NCBI RefSeq assembly: GCF_000814675.1
Contig: NZ_JWIG01000027.1
Coordinates: forward strand, 1 to 47,857
DNA length: 47,857 bases
Reading direction: 5' to 3'
Origin: Pseudoalteromonas distincta
Lineage (GTDB): Bacteria; Pseudomonadota; Gammaproteobacteria; Enterobacterales; Alteromonadaceae
Part shown: piece after piece, positions 20,402-29,416 of the stretch
How the letters are laid out: each line of letters begins with the position of its first letter
Position numbering within the stretch: the first letter of the stretch is position 1
The notes under the pieces: generated by a model
The model's input: only the letters and a program-made list of their open reading frames with translations
Databases searched by the model: none
What the model was told of the DNA's origin: nothing
Position numbers and translations under genes: made by a program

Positions 20402-20570
20402 AGTTCAGATCCTTGTGATTTAGATTGCGGCTAAGTTTATCAACCTAAGCTTGTTATTGCAGTAAATAATCAAATTTATAGGGCTAATTTAATATATTAA
20501 AATGTAACCCAGCTATCGTAATAAGTATCTGATTGATATACTGGAGTTCAAATAGGAAATTGAGAATGTA

Positions 20571-21644
20571 ATGAGCAACAAACGACTTTTATTTATTCCC
20601 GTATCATCACCAGAAGGCATTGGTGAATATATGCGCTCGTTGTTGTTGGCTCAAAGTTTAAAGGCAGAACTTACTGATTCTCTGGATATTCACTTCATAT
20701 TAAACAAGCATACAAGCTACGCAAAAAAGTGTCCTTTTGAAGCCACATTGCTTGAACACTCAGCGACTAAAGAGCTTGATTCTGTTTGCGACTTTATAGA
20801 GCAATTTAAACCTGACGTCGTTGTTTTTGATTGTGCAGGACGTGCAGGGCATATGAAAGCGGCTAAAAAAGTAGGCGCTAAAGTTGTATTTATTTCTCAG
20901 CATGCAAAAAAACGCGCTAAAGGCTTGAAGCTAAACAGGATTAATTTAATTGATACACATTGGGTAGTACAGCCTGATTATTGTATTGAGCCACTTACAT
21001 GGGCTGAAAGTGCGAAGTTAGACATGTTTCCCTTGGCACACCCTCGTAATGTAGGCCCTTTTGTTCCATTTGCTTCTTGTGAGCAAAAACGTGATGTTTT
21101 AAATCGCTATAACTTAGTATCTGATGGCTATTTTATTGTTAATGCGGGTTCTGGCGGGCATATATTAAATAATCTTAATTGTGCTGAGGTTTACTTTAAA
21201 GCCGCGCTTAAAATTACTAAGCATACTGGTTTAAAAGCAGTTGTAGTGTTTGGTGCAAATTATAATAAAGCAATTCCTAAAAGTGATGAGGTTACTTGTT
21301 TATCAAGCCTGCAAGGAACCGAATTTTTGGCATTAATGAGCCAAGCTAAAGTCGCATTACTTAGTGGTGGAGATACTTTATTGCAAGCAATTGCAGTTCA
21401 AACCCCTGTTGTGGCATGTGCTATCTCAAAAGATCAAAATACACGTTTGGATCATTGCGTTAATGCAGGTGCTGTAATAAAAGCGAATCTTGATATTGAT
21501 GAAATCACTACGAAAATAGCTCAGGTTATTAGCGAGCCTTTTTATAGTGAATTTATTGGTAAATATAAGCAACTCGATAGCACACATAGCTTCGATGTGA
21601 TCACTACCGGTATAAAAAATATGCTTGTAGGAGATCGCTTATGA
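20571..21644 (+). CDS. GT-B type glycosyltransferase-like protein
   Basis: 357 residues with two Rossmann-like halves. The N-half begins RLLFIPVSSPEGIGEYMRS, and the C-half resembles the MurG/PseG group (LLSGGDTLLQAIAVQTPVVA near 267-286). Acceptor and donor cannot be told. It overlaps the next glycosyltransferase by four bases (ATGA) and sits in an LPS gene region, so a role in core or surface glycan assembly is likely. The ribosome site is weak. A nearby ATG 5 nt earlier runs straight into a stop, so ATG 20571 is the usable start. A PseG-like hydrolase role is an alternative. Confidence 0.65.
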   Translation: MSNKRLLFIPVSSPEGIGEYMRSLLLAQSLKAELTDSLDIHFILNKHTSYAKKCPFEATLLEHSATKELDSVCDFIEQFKPDVVVFDCAGRAGHMKAAKKVGAKVVFISQHAKKRAKGLKLNRINLIDTHWVVQPDYCIEPLTWAESAKLDMFPLAHPRNVGPFVPFASCEQKRDVLNRYNLVSDGYFIVNAGSGGHILNNLNCAEVYFKAALKITKHTGLKAVVVFGANYNKAIPKSDEVTCLSSLQGTEFLALMSQAKVALLSGGDTLLQAIAVQTPVVACAISKDQNTRLDHCVNAGAVIKANLDIDEITTKIAQVISEPFYSEFIGKYKQLDSTHSFDVITTGIKNMLVGDRL

Positions 21645-22726
21645 ATATAGTGATTGTAATTGATTCACTAGTAGGTGGTGGTGCTGAAAAAGTAATGCTT
21701 ACCTTGGCTGAAAAAATGGCGAAACTACAGCACAATGTCACTATATTATCTCTTGCGAGCAACGCTGAGTATGACATTCCTGATATAGTTAAAGTTGATA
21801 GCCTTTTTCCTGATAGAGCATCTAAAGTAGATAGATTCTGGCAGCGAAAAAATAGTATTTTGCGATTAGAAGCGTGGTTTGAAAAAAAACAAAGCGAGAT
21901 TGGCAATATTGCTCTAGTGCTTTCTAACCTTGATAGAAGTAATAATTTACTTGCACGTAGTAATATCAAAAATGTTCATTTTGTTATTCATAACTCCGTC
22001 AATGCAGAACTTGCTCGTCAAAAAAAGTTAGGTCCATTTTCATATTTATACCTTAAAAAAAGTAAACAAAATTTAAATGGTAAATCACTTATTTGCGTAT
22101 CAAAGGGTGTTGAAAAAGAAATAACACAAGGGGATTTAATTAACCCAAGTGCAATCGCGACTATTTATAACCCGTTCGATTTTGAAAAAATAAACCAACA
22201 AGCAAATGAGAAAAATAACAATATCCCAAATGAGCCTTACTTAATTCATGTAGGAAGACTCGCCAAACAAAAACGCCACGATATATTATTTGCAGCATTT
22301 GCAAAGCTTGATAAAAAATACAAGTTAGTCCTTTTATGTAATAAACCGGCTAAGGCGCTAAAGCTTGCACAGCAATACGGCATAGAAAAACAGTTAGTAG
22401 TGCCAGGATTTCAACAAAACCCATACAACTGGATTAAGCATGCCAAAGCTTTAGTGTTGAGTTCTGATTTTGAAGGGCTGCCAACGGTATTAATTGAGGC
22501 TTTAGCAGTGGGGACTCCGGTAGTCAGCACTAATTGTACATTTGGACCAAGCGAGATATTAACAGGCGAGCTAAGTAAATATTTAGTACCCGTTCAACAA
22601 AGTGAGGCATTAGCCAATGCTGTTAAGTTGGTGCTAGCAGATAAGCCAAATGTAGAAAACGCAGAAATTCTAAAACAAGTACAGGCAGAGCAAGTTGCTC
22701 TGCAGTATTTAGCCTTGGCTAACTAA
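21641..22726 (+). CDS. Glycosyltransferase family 4 protein
   Basis: 361-residue retaining GT-B enzyme. The N-terminus has the GT4 pattern VGGGAEKVML, and the C-half has HVGRLAKQKRHD followed by the EX7E-type motif EGLPTVLIE, which contacts the donor nucleotide sugar. It probably adds a sugar to the LPS core or another surface glycan; the sugar cannot be read from sequence. Start overlaps the upstream gene by ATGA, indicating translational coupling. The 3' end meets three 15-bp direct repeats. Confidence 0.85.
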   Translation: MNIVIVIDSLVGGGAEKVMLTLAEKMAKLQHNVTILSLASNAEYDIPDIVKVDSLFPDRASKVDRFWQRKNSILRLEAWFEKKQSEIGNIALVLSNLDRSNNLLARSNIKNVHFVIHNSVNAELARQKKLGPFSYLYLKKSKQNLNGKSLICVSKGVEKEITQGDLINPSAIATIYNPFDFEKINQQANEKNNNIPNEPYLIHVGRLAKQKRHDILFAAFAKLDKKYKLVLLCNKPAKALKLAQQYGIEKQLVVPGFQQNPYNWIKHAKALVLSSDFEGLPTVLIEALAVGTPVVSTNCTFGPSEILTGELSKYLVPVQQSEALANAVKLVLADKPNVENAEILKQVQAEQVALQYLALAN

Positions 22727-22771
22727 GTTAACTGATATTAGGTTAACTGATATTAGGTTAACTGATATTGG
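22727..22771. repeat. Three tandem 15-bp repeats
   Basis: GTTAACTGATATTAG twice exactly, then GTTAACTGATATTGG, directly after the stop of the GT4 gene. The third copy overlaps the 3' end of the convergent kinase gene, encoding its last codons and stop; the two other copies are the same 3' end repeated outside the gene. Looks like slippage or short tandem duplication. Confidence 0.9.
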
Positions 22772-23486
22772 CGAGCGCTTTGAAGTAGTTGCTGTGCAGA
22801 GTTTGCCAGTCATTCGCTTGCCAATTAAATGCATCATTTCGACCTTGTTCTTTTAAAAATGAGCGCTCAAGGCGTGTTATATTACTTTGTTGCCACTGTG
22901 GGTTAGGCATTCTTATTTCACCTCTGTCAAAGTCGATAATATACACATCACCAATATCATTAAATAAAATGTTATTAATGTTTAAATCAGCGTGGTAAAC
23001 GCCTTTTGAATGAAATAGCGCGATTGTTTTAGCAATGCGCTCCAACTCATCTTCAGTCAATGGGCGTTCAATTAATATATCGAGTACACTTTTAGCGCCT
23101 TTAACAGCCTCGGTAATAATATCACCACGATAAATTAACCCGCTGCGGGTTACTTTAGCTGCAATAGGGGTGGGTACGTTTAAACCAAGCTCTATAAGTT
23201 TACTCATTAAGCTAAACTCTTTATACACACGGGTTTTTTCAAGCCCTGGGTATAAATATTGATCGCTTAGCAATTTACCCACTAAACCACCGCGCCAATA
23301 ATGCCTAAGTACGGCTGTTAATTTGTCTTGTTTAAAAAACCATGCTGTTGCTCTGCCTTTTTTAGCACCCACAATTTTATTTTGTTGTTGCCAATAATTT
23401 GCATCAAACCAATCGAGGGTAATTTGGCTTGTGTATTTAGGGTGCCTTAATACAGTGTGGTTGCCTTGCACGTGTTGTTTAAACAT
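22758..23486 (-). CDS. kdkA: Kdo kinase-like LPS kinase
   Basis: 242 residues, the length of H. influenzae KdkA, which phosphorylates Kdo on lipid A. Eukaryotic-like kinase signs: E90 region LEKTRVYKE, the catalytic-loop motif HADLNINNIL, and the metal-binding segment IDFDRGEIR. Other members of the WaaP/InaA group look similar, but the motifs and LPS context favour Kdo kinase. It is convergent with the GT4 gene and divergent from the GT9 gene. Confidence 0.82.
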   Translation of the reverse strand: MFKQHVQGNHTVLRHPKYTSQITLDWFDANYWQQQNKIVGAKKGRATAWFFKQDKLTAVLRHYWRGGLVGKLLSDQYLYPGLEKTRVYKEFSLMSKLIELGLNVPTPIAAKVTRSGLIYRGDIITEAVKGAKSVLDILIERPLTEDELERIAKTIALFHSKGVYHADLNINNILFNDIGDVYIIDFDRGEIRMPNPQWQQSNITRLERSFLKEQGRNDAFNWQANDWQTLHSNYFKALANIS

Positions 23487-23608
23487 AGCTCTGTGTAATT
23501 GCTAAATAATGTGTCTATATTAGCGCGTTTTAAAGCGCAGGATAAGTGCTTGCAATAGCGTGATTATAATTTAAGATCGGCTTTTGTATTTAATACCTAA
23601 GGGAATGT

Positions 23609-24667
23609 GTGACTCAAGCTCCTAATTATTCATCTATTTGTATATTAAGACTCTCTGCCATTGGTGACGTATGTCATGGTGTGAGTGCTGTACAAGCCAT
23701 TCAAAAAGCACACCCGAATGCAAAAATCACCTGGGTAATTGGCAAAATAGAAGCCATGTTACTTGCTGACTTACCGGGTGTTGAGCTGGTGGTATTTGAT
23801 AAAAAGCAAGGCAAAGCAGCGCTTAAAAGCTTAAAGCAACGCTTCAACAACCAAAAGTTTGATGTGCTTCTTAATATGCAAGTTGCATTAAGGGCTGGGT
23901 TTGTAGCGCGCTGTATTCCTGCAAAAGTAAAAATAGGGTTCGATTGGGCACGTTCAAAAGAATTGCACAGCTTATTTATTAATAAACGAATAGACCCACA
24001 AGCCCAGGCGCATGTGCTTGAAGGCTTTAAAGGTTTTGCAAAAGCCATTGGTGTAGCTGATTATAAACCGAGTTGGGACATGCCATATACCGAGCAAGAC
24101 CAAGCGGTTGCAGATGAGTTATTAACATCAGAATACCTAACTAATAAACTATTAGTAATATCGCCCGCAGCTAGTAAAGCGCAGCGTAATTGGCTCGCTG
24201 ATCGTTATGCCACATTGGCTGATTATGCAAGCGAGCAAGGCTTTAAGGTGGTATTGACGGGTGGCCCAACAGAGCTTGAGATTAACCTAGCAAATAGCAT
24301 TATTGAGCACAGCAACACGCCTATTTTAAATTTAGTCGGTAAAACAAAACTCAAAGAGTTGTTGTGCGTGTTAAAGCGTGGCAGCTTAGTGCTCGCGCCC
24401 GATACGGGTCCTGCGCATATGGCAGTAACAGTTGGTACGCCGGTTATTGGTTTATATGCACATTCAAATCCAGCACGCACAGGTCCTTATTTATATCAAG
24501 ACTACGTGGTAGAGGTTTATCATCAAAACTTGTTTAAGCAAACAGGTAAAACGGCTGAGCAAGTCTCGTGGGGGACACGCGTAAAAGGCGATGATTTAAT
24601 GAGCCAAATTACAGTTGATGATGTAAAAGCGATGTTTGACCATGTTGTACAAAAAGAGTCTTTGTAA
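23609..24667 (+). CDS. Glycosyltransferase family 9, LPS heptosyltransferase type
   Basis: 352 residues. The N-terminal LRLSAIGDVCHGV is the ADP-heptose:LPS heptosyltransferase signature, and the C-half has LTGGPTE and the donor-site APDTGPAHMAV. It probably adds L-glycero-D-manno-heptose to Kdo (WaaC role) or to heptose (WaaF role); the rank is not clear. The start is GTG at 23609, with AAGGGA just upstream. It shares one base with gmhB downstream (TAATG), linking heptose transfer and synthesis. Confidence 0.88.
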   Translation: MTQAPNYSSICILRLSAIGDVCHGVSAVQAIQKAHPNAKITWVIGKIEAMLLADLPGVELVVFDKKQGKAALKSLKQRFNNQKFDVLLNMQVALRAGFVARCIPAKVKIGFDWARSKELHSLFINKRIDPQAQAHVLEGFKGFAKAIGVADYKPSWDMPYTEQDQAVADELLTSEYLTNKLLVISPAASKAQRNWLADRYATLADYASEQGFKVVLTGGPTELEINLANSIIEHSNTPILNLVGKTKLKELLCVLKRGSLVLAPDTGPAHMAVTVGTPVIGLYAHSNPARTGPYLYQDYVVEVYHQNLFKQTGKTAEQVSWGTRVKGDDLMSQITVDDVKAMFDHVVQKESL

Positions 24668-25230
24668 TGAATACACAACAAAAAAATAAAGCGCTTTTTT
24701 TAGATCGAGATGGCGTGGTAAATGTTGATCATGGTTATGTGTATCAAAGCGATAAATTTGAATTTATTGACGGTGTTTTTAGCACTTGTAAAGCATTTTA
24801 TGATGCAGGCTATAAAATCATAATCGTCACTAATCAATCTGGAATTGGTCGAGGTTATTACACCGAAGCTGATTTTTTAGCACTGACCGACTGGATGAAA
24901 GACCAGTTTAGTGCCCACAGCATTGAAGTTACAGATGTGTATTTTTGCCCGCATCACCCAAAAAAAGCGCACCCTGAATATTTGAAAGAGTGCAGTTGCA
25001 GAAAGCCTGCGCCAGGTATGTTATTACAAGGCATACAAGAGCATAACATCGACTCTGCTTGCAGTATTATGGTGGGCGATAAACTCAGTGATATGCAGGC
25101 TGCGAAAAAAGCAGGGATCACTACACGCATTTTAGTGCGTTCAGGTCAAAGCTTTGACGAAAGCGCTAAGCAAGAAGCTGATTTAATTATCGATTCTATA
25201 AGTAGTTTACCTGCACTTTTAAACACATAA
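24667..25230 (+). CDS. gmhB: D-glycero-beta-D-manno-heptose-1,7-bisphosphate 7-phosphatase
   Basis: HAD-family phosphatase removing the 7-phosphate between the two HldE reactions. 187 residues. The nucleophile motif FLDRDGVVN (DxD near 12-14), TNQSGIGRGYY, and the zinc-binding loop CPHHPKKAHPEYLKECSCRKP are present. With gmhA and hldE it completes conversion to ADP-D,D-heptose in this window. Start overlaps the GT9 stop by one base. Confidence 0.95.
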   Translation: MNTQQKNKALFLDRDGVVNVDHGYVYQSDKFEFIDGVFSTCKAFYDAGYKIIIVTNQSGIGRGYYTEADFLALTDWMKDQFSAHSIEVTDVYFCPHHPKKAHPEYLKECSCRKPAPGMLLQGIQEHNIDSACSIMVGDKLSDMQAAKKAGITTRILVRSGQSFDESAKQEADLIIDSISSLPALLNT

Positions 25231-25336
25231 ATAAACAGCCTGTAAACTGGCAGGAATTCCTTCCAACTTAGGGCGTTTGCGACGAACTGCAAACCGTGCA
25301 TTTTACCCATTAAACTTTTACAATACCCCGCATAAT

Positions 25337-25362
25337 AAACAGCCGCGAAAGTGCGGTTGTTT
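25337..25362 (+). promoter_or_regulatory. Hairpin in the kbl leader
   Basis: AAACAGCCGC / GCGGTTGTTT with a 6-nt loop, 27 bp before the kbl ATG. The stem is near-perfect (one mismatch). The T-rich right arm is part of the stem and no separate T-run follows, so it may be a leader structure rather than a full terminator. Function is not known. Confidence 0.4.
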
Positions 25363-25389
25363 ACCCGTTCAAATATATGGAGAACCTAG

Positions 25390-26583
25390 ATGAGAGCATC
25401 TGCTTTTTTTAGCCAGCTACAACAGCAAATTGAAGACGTAAAAACCGAAGGTTTGTATAAAAACGAACGTATTATCAAATCCCAGCAGCAAGCTCAAATC
25501 GAAGTTGCATCAGGTAAAGTAATCAACTTTTGTGCTAATAACTATTTAGGTTTAGCTAATAGCCCAGAGTTAATTGAAGCGGCGCAGAATGGTTTAAATA
25601 ATCATGGTTTTGGTGTGGCTTCAGTACGTTTTATTTGTGGCACGCAAGATATCCATAAAACACTAGAGCAAAAAATCAGTGCGTTTTTAGAAACAGAGGA
25701 TACTATTTTATATTCTTCATGTTTTGATGCAAACACAGGTTTGTTTGAAACTATTTTAGGCGCAGAAGACGCTATTATTTCTGATTCATTAAATCATGCA
25801 TCAATTATTGACGGTGTACGTTTATGTAAAGCTAAGCGTTTTCGTTATGCAAATAACGACATGGCTGATCTTGAGAAGCAACTTATTGCAGCAGATGAAG
25901 CCGGTGCTAAAACTAAACTAATTGCTACCGATGGCGTGTTTTCTATGGACGGCGTTATTTGTAATTTAGAAGCTGTGTGCGACTTAGCCGATAAATATGA
26001 TGCGCTTGTAATGGTAGATGACTCTCACGCAGTTGGCTTTGTTGGCGAAAACGGTAAGGGTACACCTGAGTACTGTAATGTATTAGACCGTGTAGATATT
26101 ATCACCGGTACATTAGGTAAGGCGCTGGGCGGTGCTTCAGGTGGTTATACATCAGGTAAAAAAGAAATTGTTGAATGGTTACGTCAGCGTTCACGCCCAT
26201 ACTTGTTCTCAAACTCATTAGCGCCTTCAATTGTTACTGCATCAATTAAAGTACTTGAAATGCTTGAAAATGGCGGCGAGCTTCGTGCTAAACTTTGGTC
26301 AAATGCTAAATATTTCCGTGAGCAAATGGAAGCTGCTGGTTTTACGTGTGCAGGTAAAGATCATGCAATTATCCCTGTAATGCTAGGAGATGCCAAAGTA
26401 GCCTCGTTAATGGCTGATAAATTACTTGCTGAAGGCATTTACGTAACCGGTTTTTCATTCCCTGTAGTACCAAAAGGGCAAGCGCGTATTCGTACACAAA
26501 TTTCAGCGGCACATAGTATTGAGCAACTCGATACAGCTATCGATGCATTTACCCGTATTGGTAAAGAAATGGGCGTTATTTAA
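25390..26583 (+). CDS. kbl: 2-amino-3-ketobutyrate CoA ligase
   Basis: PLP enzyme that splits 2-amino-3-ketobutyrate with CoA into glycine and acetyl-CoA, the second step of threonine breakdown after Tdh. 397 residues (E. coli 398). The PLP lysine is K244 in GTLGKALGG. The substrate-side DDSHAVGF motif is near 211-218. GGAG lies upstream of the ATG. tdh follows on the same strand, but a terminator sits between. Confidence 0.96.
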   Translation: MRASAFFSQLQQQIEDVKTEGLYKNERIIKSQQQAQIEVASGKVINFCANNYLGLANSPELIEAAQNGLNNHGFGVASVRFICGTQDIHKTLEQKISAFLETEDTILYSSCFDANTGLFETILGAEDAIISDSLNHASIIDGVRLCKAKRFRYANNDMADLEKQLIAADEAGAKTKLIATDGVFSMDGVICNLEAVCDLADKYDALVMVDDSHAVGFVGENGKGTPEYCNVLDRVDIITGTLGKALGGASGGYTSGKKEIVEWLRQRSRPYLFSNSLAPSIVTASIKVLEMLENGGELRAKLWSNAKYFREQMEAAGFTCAGKDHAIIPVMLGDAKVASLMADKLLAEGIYVTGFSFPVVPKGQARIRTQISAAHSIEQLDTAIDAFTRIGKEMGVI

Positions 26584-26592
26584 TTTTATTTT

Positions 26593-26618
26593 AAACCGAA
26601 GCCTCGCTTCGGTTTTTT
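26593..26618 (+). terminator. Intrinsic terminator between kbl and tdh
   Basis: Stem AAACCGAAGC / GCTTCGGTTT with loop CTC and TTTTTT, lying wholly in the 50-bp kbl-tdh gap. It should reduce read-through into tdh, unless it is only partial. Confidence 0.88.
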
Positions 26619-26633
26619 AGTTGAGTGTGGATT

Positions 26634-27659
26634 ATGAAAGCATTATCTAAATTAAAAGCAGAACCGGGCATTTGGATGACAGATGCACCAAAGCCAGAAG
26701 TAGGTCATAACGACTTACTGATTAAAATTCGCAAAACAGCTATTTGTGGTACCGACGTACATATTTACAAGTGGGACGAATGGGCAAGTAAAACCATTCC
26801 AACGCCTATGGTTGTTGGCCATGAATATGTTGGTGAAGTCGTTGATATGGGTCAAGAAGTTCGTGGCTTTCAGGTTGGCGACCGCGTATCTGGCGAAGGG
26901 CATATTACGTGTGGTCACTGTCGAAATTGTCGTGCAGGGCGTGTACATTTATGCCGTAATACAACGGGTGTAGGTGTAAACCGTGAAGGTGCGTTTGCCG
27001 AATATTTAGTTATTCCTGCATTTAACGCATTTAAAATTCCAGATAATATTTCTGACGAACTCGCTTCTATTTTTGACCCATTTGGTAACGCAGTTCATAC
27101 CGCACTATCGTTTGACTTAGTTGGCGAAGATGTACTTATCACTGGTGCAGGCCCAATTGGTATTATGGCAGCAGCTGTTGCAAAACATGTTGGTGCTCGC
27201 CACGTTGTAATTACCGACGTAAACGAATACCGCCTAGATTTAGCACGTAAAATGGGGGCTTCACGCGCTGTAAACGTTGCCAATGAAAAGCTTGAAGATG
27301 TAATGAAAGAGCTAGGTATGACAGAGGGTTTTGATATTGGCCTTGAAATGTCAGGTGTGCCAAGCGCGTTTAATTCAATGCTTAATAATATGAACCACGG
27401 CGGTAAAATTGCCATGCTAGGTATTCCACCATCTGATATGGCAGTTGACTGGAACCAAGTTATTTTTAAAGGTTTAGTGATTAAAGGTATTTACGGTCGC
27501 GAAATGTTCGAAACGTGGTACAAAATGGCAAGTTTGATTCAATCTGGCCTAGATTTAAACCCAATCATTACACATCAATATTCTGTGGATGACTTCCAAG
27601 CTGGCTTTGATATGATGATTTCAGGTCAGTCAGGTAAAGTAATTTTAAACTGGGATTAG
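26634..27659 (+). CDS. tdh: L-threonine 3-dehydrogenase
   Basis: NAD-dependent, zinc-containing medium-chain dehydrogenase oxidising L-threonine to 2-amino-3-ketobutyrate for Kbl. 341 residues, the E. coli length. Catalytic zinc ligands C38, H63 and E64; structural zinc cysteines C93, C96, C99 and C107; nucleotide motif GAGPIG near 175. The frame also opens at GTG 26625, but ATG 26634 matches the known N-terminus MKALSKLK. No obvious promoter is seen between the terminator and the start. Confidence 0.96.
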   Translation: MKALSKLKAEPGIWMTDAPKPEVGHNDLLIKIRKTAICGTDVHIYKWDEWASKTIPTPMVVGHEYVGEVVDMGQEVRGFQVGDRVSGEGHITCGHCRNCRAGRVHLCRNTTGVGVNREGAFAEYLVIPAFNAFKIPDNISDELASIFDPFGNAVHTALSFDLVGEDVLITGAGPIGIMAAAVAKHVGARHVVITDVNEYRLDLARKMGASRAVNVANEKLEDVMKELGMTEGFDIGLEMSGVPSAFNSMLNNMNHGGKIAMLGIPPSDMAVDWNQVIFKGLVIKGIYGREMFETWYKMASLIQSGLDLNPIITHQYSVDDFQAGFDMMISGQSGKVILNWD

Positions 27660-27678
27660 TTCCTCACTAAATTACAAG

Positions 27679-27703
27679 AAGGGCGGCTTTAGCCGCCTTT
27701 TTT
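27679..27703 (+). terminator. tdh terminator
   Basis: Stem GGCGGC / GCCGCC with loop TTTA, followed by TTTTTT, 20 bp after the tdh stop. Confidence 0.9.
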
Positions 27704-27727
27704 ATACTATTAATTAAAGAGATTTCA

Positions 27728-28045
27728 ATGGCATTTAAACATATTTCTATAGCGCAAACGTTAGAGCTTTTAGATAAAGAAGACGTGGTAATTGCAGATA
27801 TTCGCGATCCTAATTCGTATCAAGCCGGTCGCATTCCAGGCTCAGAAGCACTTTCTAACGGTAATATCGCACAATTTATGATGGAAAAAGAATTCGATCA
27901 GCCAATTATTATTGTCTGCTACCACGGTATGAGCTCACAAGGCGCAGCTAGCTATCTAGTTGAGCAAGGTTTTGAAGACGTTTACAGTATGGATGGCGGC
28001 TTTACAGCTTGGGAAGCTGCTTACAGCGAGAAAGTAGAGCGATGA
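27728..28045 (+). CDS. glpE: Thiosulfate sulfurtransferase GlpE (rhodanese)
   Basis: Single-domain rhodanese, 105 residues. The active-site loop C64-Y-H-G-M-S-S carries the persulfide cysteine (E. coli C65). Moves sulfane sulfur from thiosulfate to an acceptor such as cyanide or thioredoxin in the cytoplasm. Its stop overlaps the glpG start as ATGA. No glpD or glpR is nearby, so the glycerol-regulon link of E. coli is not evident. Confidence 0.93.
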   Translation: MAFKHISIAQTLELLDKEDVVIADIRDPNSYQAGRIPGSEALSNGNIAQFMMEKEFDQPIIIVCYHGMSSQGAASYLVEQGFEDVYSMDGGFTAWEAAYSEKVER

Positions 28046-28860
28046 TAGAGCTTGGCAGTTTAAATAACCCGCGCGCCGCACAAGGCTTTATAGATTATTT
28101 AAAAAGCCAAGGCCTAGATGCAAAGATACACTCGGCAGATGGCAGTAATGTCATTATTAGCGTGACTGAGGAGGACTTTCATCAAGTTCAGCCGTTATGG
28201 GCGGAATTTACACAAAACCCTAACCATGAACGCTATCAACAAGCTTCATGGGATGTAGGTAGCACACAATCGCCGCTTAAATATCAAGGGCAATCACTTA
28301 ATCTAATGACGCGATTTAAAGCGCTCAGCTGGTTAAATCAAACCGTAAGTATTGTAAGCGTTATAATTTATTTTGCTTTTTTACTAGGTGGTTTTGAGAC
28401 CATTTACACCATGATGCAGTTTAAACCTACGCAGCCTTTAAGTTGGTTAACGCCCGCCCTCGTACATTTTAGCGCGATGCATATAGTGTTTAATTTAATT
28501 TGGTGGATGTCGCTTGGTGACAATATCGAAAAGCAATGCGGGAAACTCAGCCTAATAGGTTTGTTTTTAGTAACTGCACTTATAAGTAATTGGGCACAAT
28601 ACTTAATGGTTGGCCCCAATTTTGGCGGCTTGAGTGGTGTGGTGTATGGGCTACTTGGTTTTTGCTGGATTCATAGCTTTTTAAATCCTAACAAGCCTGC
28701 CCTAGTTAGTACGGCTATTGTTGGCTTTATGTTGATTTGGTTAGTGCTTGGGTTTGCTGATGTATTGTTTGTAGGTATGGCTAATTGGGCGCACTTAGGT
28801 GGGTTAGTTAGCGGTATGGCTTTTGCCTATACCGCCAAAATATTTAACGCAAAACGTTAA
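28042..28860 (+). CDS. glpG: Rhomboid intramembrane serine protease
   Basis: 272 residues (E. coli 276). A cytoplasmic N-domain of about 90 residues is followed by six membrane helices. The catalytic dyad is S198 in GGLSGVVYG and H251 in WAHLGG (E. coli S201/H254). HFSAMHIVFNLIWW gives the conserved second helix. The start is ATG 28042, which overlaps the glpE stop; the frame opens earlier but that would add residues encoded inside glpE. Confidence 0.95.
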   Translation: MIELGSLNNPRAAQGFIDYLKSQGLDAKIHSADGSNVIISVTEEDFHQVQPLWAEFTQNPNHERYQQASWDVGSTQSPLKYQGQSLNLMTRFKALSWLNQTVSIVSVIIYFAFLLGGFETIYTMMQFKPTQPLSWLTPALVHFSAMHIVFNLIWWMSLGDNIEKQCGKLSLIGLFLVTALISNWAQYLMVGPNFGGLSGVVYGLLGFCWIHSFLNPNKPALVSTAIVGFMLIWLVLGFADVLFVGMANWAHLGGLVSGMAFAYTAKIFNAKR

Positions 28861-28863
28861 ATA

Positions 28864-29262
28864 CTAATGATATAAATATTTAGTGAACAAGACTTCACGG
28901 ATGATCTCTTGTCCTGTTTCTTCTTTTAGCAGGCTTTTTAGTTTTTCGGCGCACTTTGCACGTATTTCTTCACGGCCAGTAAGTGATTTTATTTTTTCTT
29001 CTGGTTCTTTAGATAAAATCTCTACTAGGGCATCACGAAGTAATGGCGTGTGGTGTTCAACCACTGCAATATCAGAAGTATCAGTAAGCATTAAATCAAT
29101 AGTTACACGTACATAGCCCATTTTTTTACTTGATGCGCCAATGTAGTTGGTGATTATATCTGGCTCAAAACCAAAATAACCAACAGTGGATTCAGCACGA
29201 GCTGTAAAGCTTATAACGCTTACAAAGAACGTAAAAAGACCTGCGTATACTATTTTTTTCAT
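28864..29262 (-). CDS. FliL-family-like exported protein
   Basis: 132 residues. An N-terminal signal peptide (cleaved about ARA-E) replaces the usual FliL transmembrane anchor. The rest resembles the periplasmic FliL domain: KKMGYVRVTIDLMLTDTSD, HHTPLLRDALVEILS and an Arg/Lys-rich end with LFTKYLYH. FliL supports the flagellar stator, but no flagellar gene is near, so this is likely a stand-alone paralogue of unknown role. The ribosome site is weak. It ends 3 bp from the convergent glpG stop. Confidence 0.72.
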   Translation of the reverse strand: MKKIVYAGLFTFFVSVISFTARAESTVGYFGFEPDIITNYIGASSKKMGYVRVTIDLMLTDTSDIAVVEHHTPLLRDALVEILSKEPEEKIKSLTGREEIRAKCAEKLKSLLKEETGQEIIREVLFTKYLYH

Positions 29263-29416
29263 ATTTAAAGCGTTTCTTAAAACTTGTTACAAATAGTTTA
29301 TACTTAATAGTAGGTAATAAACAGCGCCAAGCAATTATTTATGGTTATAAAACATCACTTTTTCAAAAGCTTTGGCAATGGTATCATCTCGTTGTTTTTT
29401 ATTTTGTTGAGCTATT

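Noticed and set aside
14568..25230. Complete capsule or O-antigen locus
   Set aside because: No wza/wzb/wzc, wzx, wzy or nucleotide-sugar synthesis genes other than heptose are present.
25231..25336. Riboswitch or threonine attenuator before kbl
   Set aside because: Only weak pairing is visible apart from the 25337-25362 hairpin, and no leader peptide with Thr codons was found.
28009..28041. Earlier start for glpG
   Set aside because: It would add residues encoded inside glpE; the ATGA overlap at 28042 is the usual arrangement and gives the family N-terminus.
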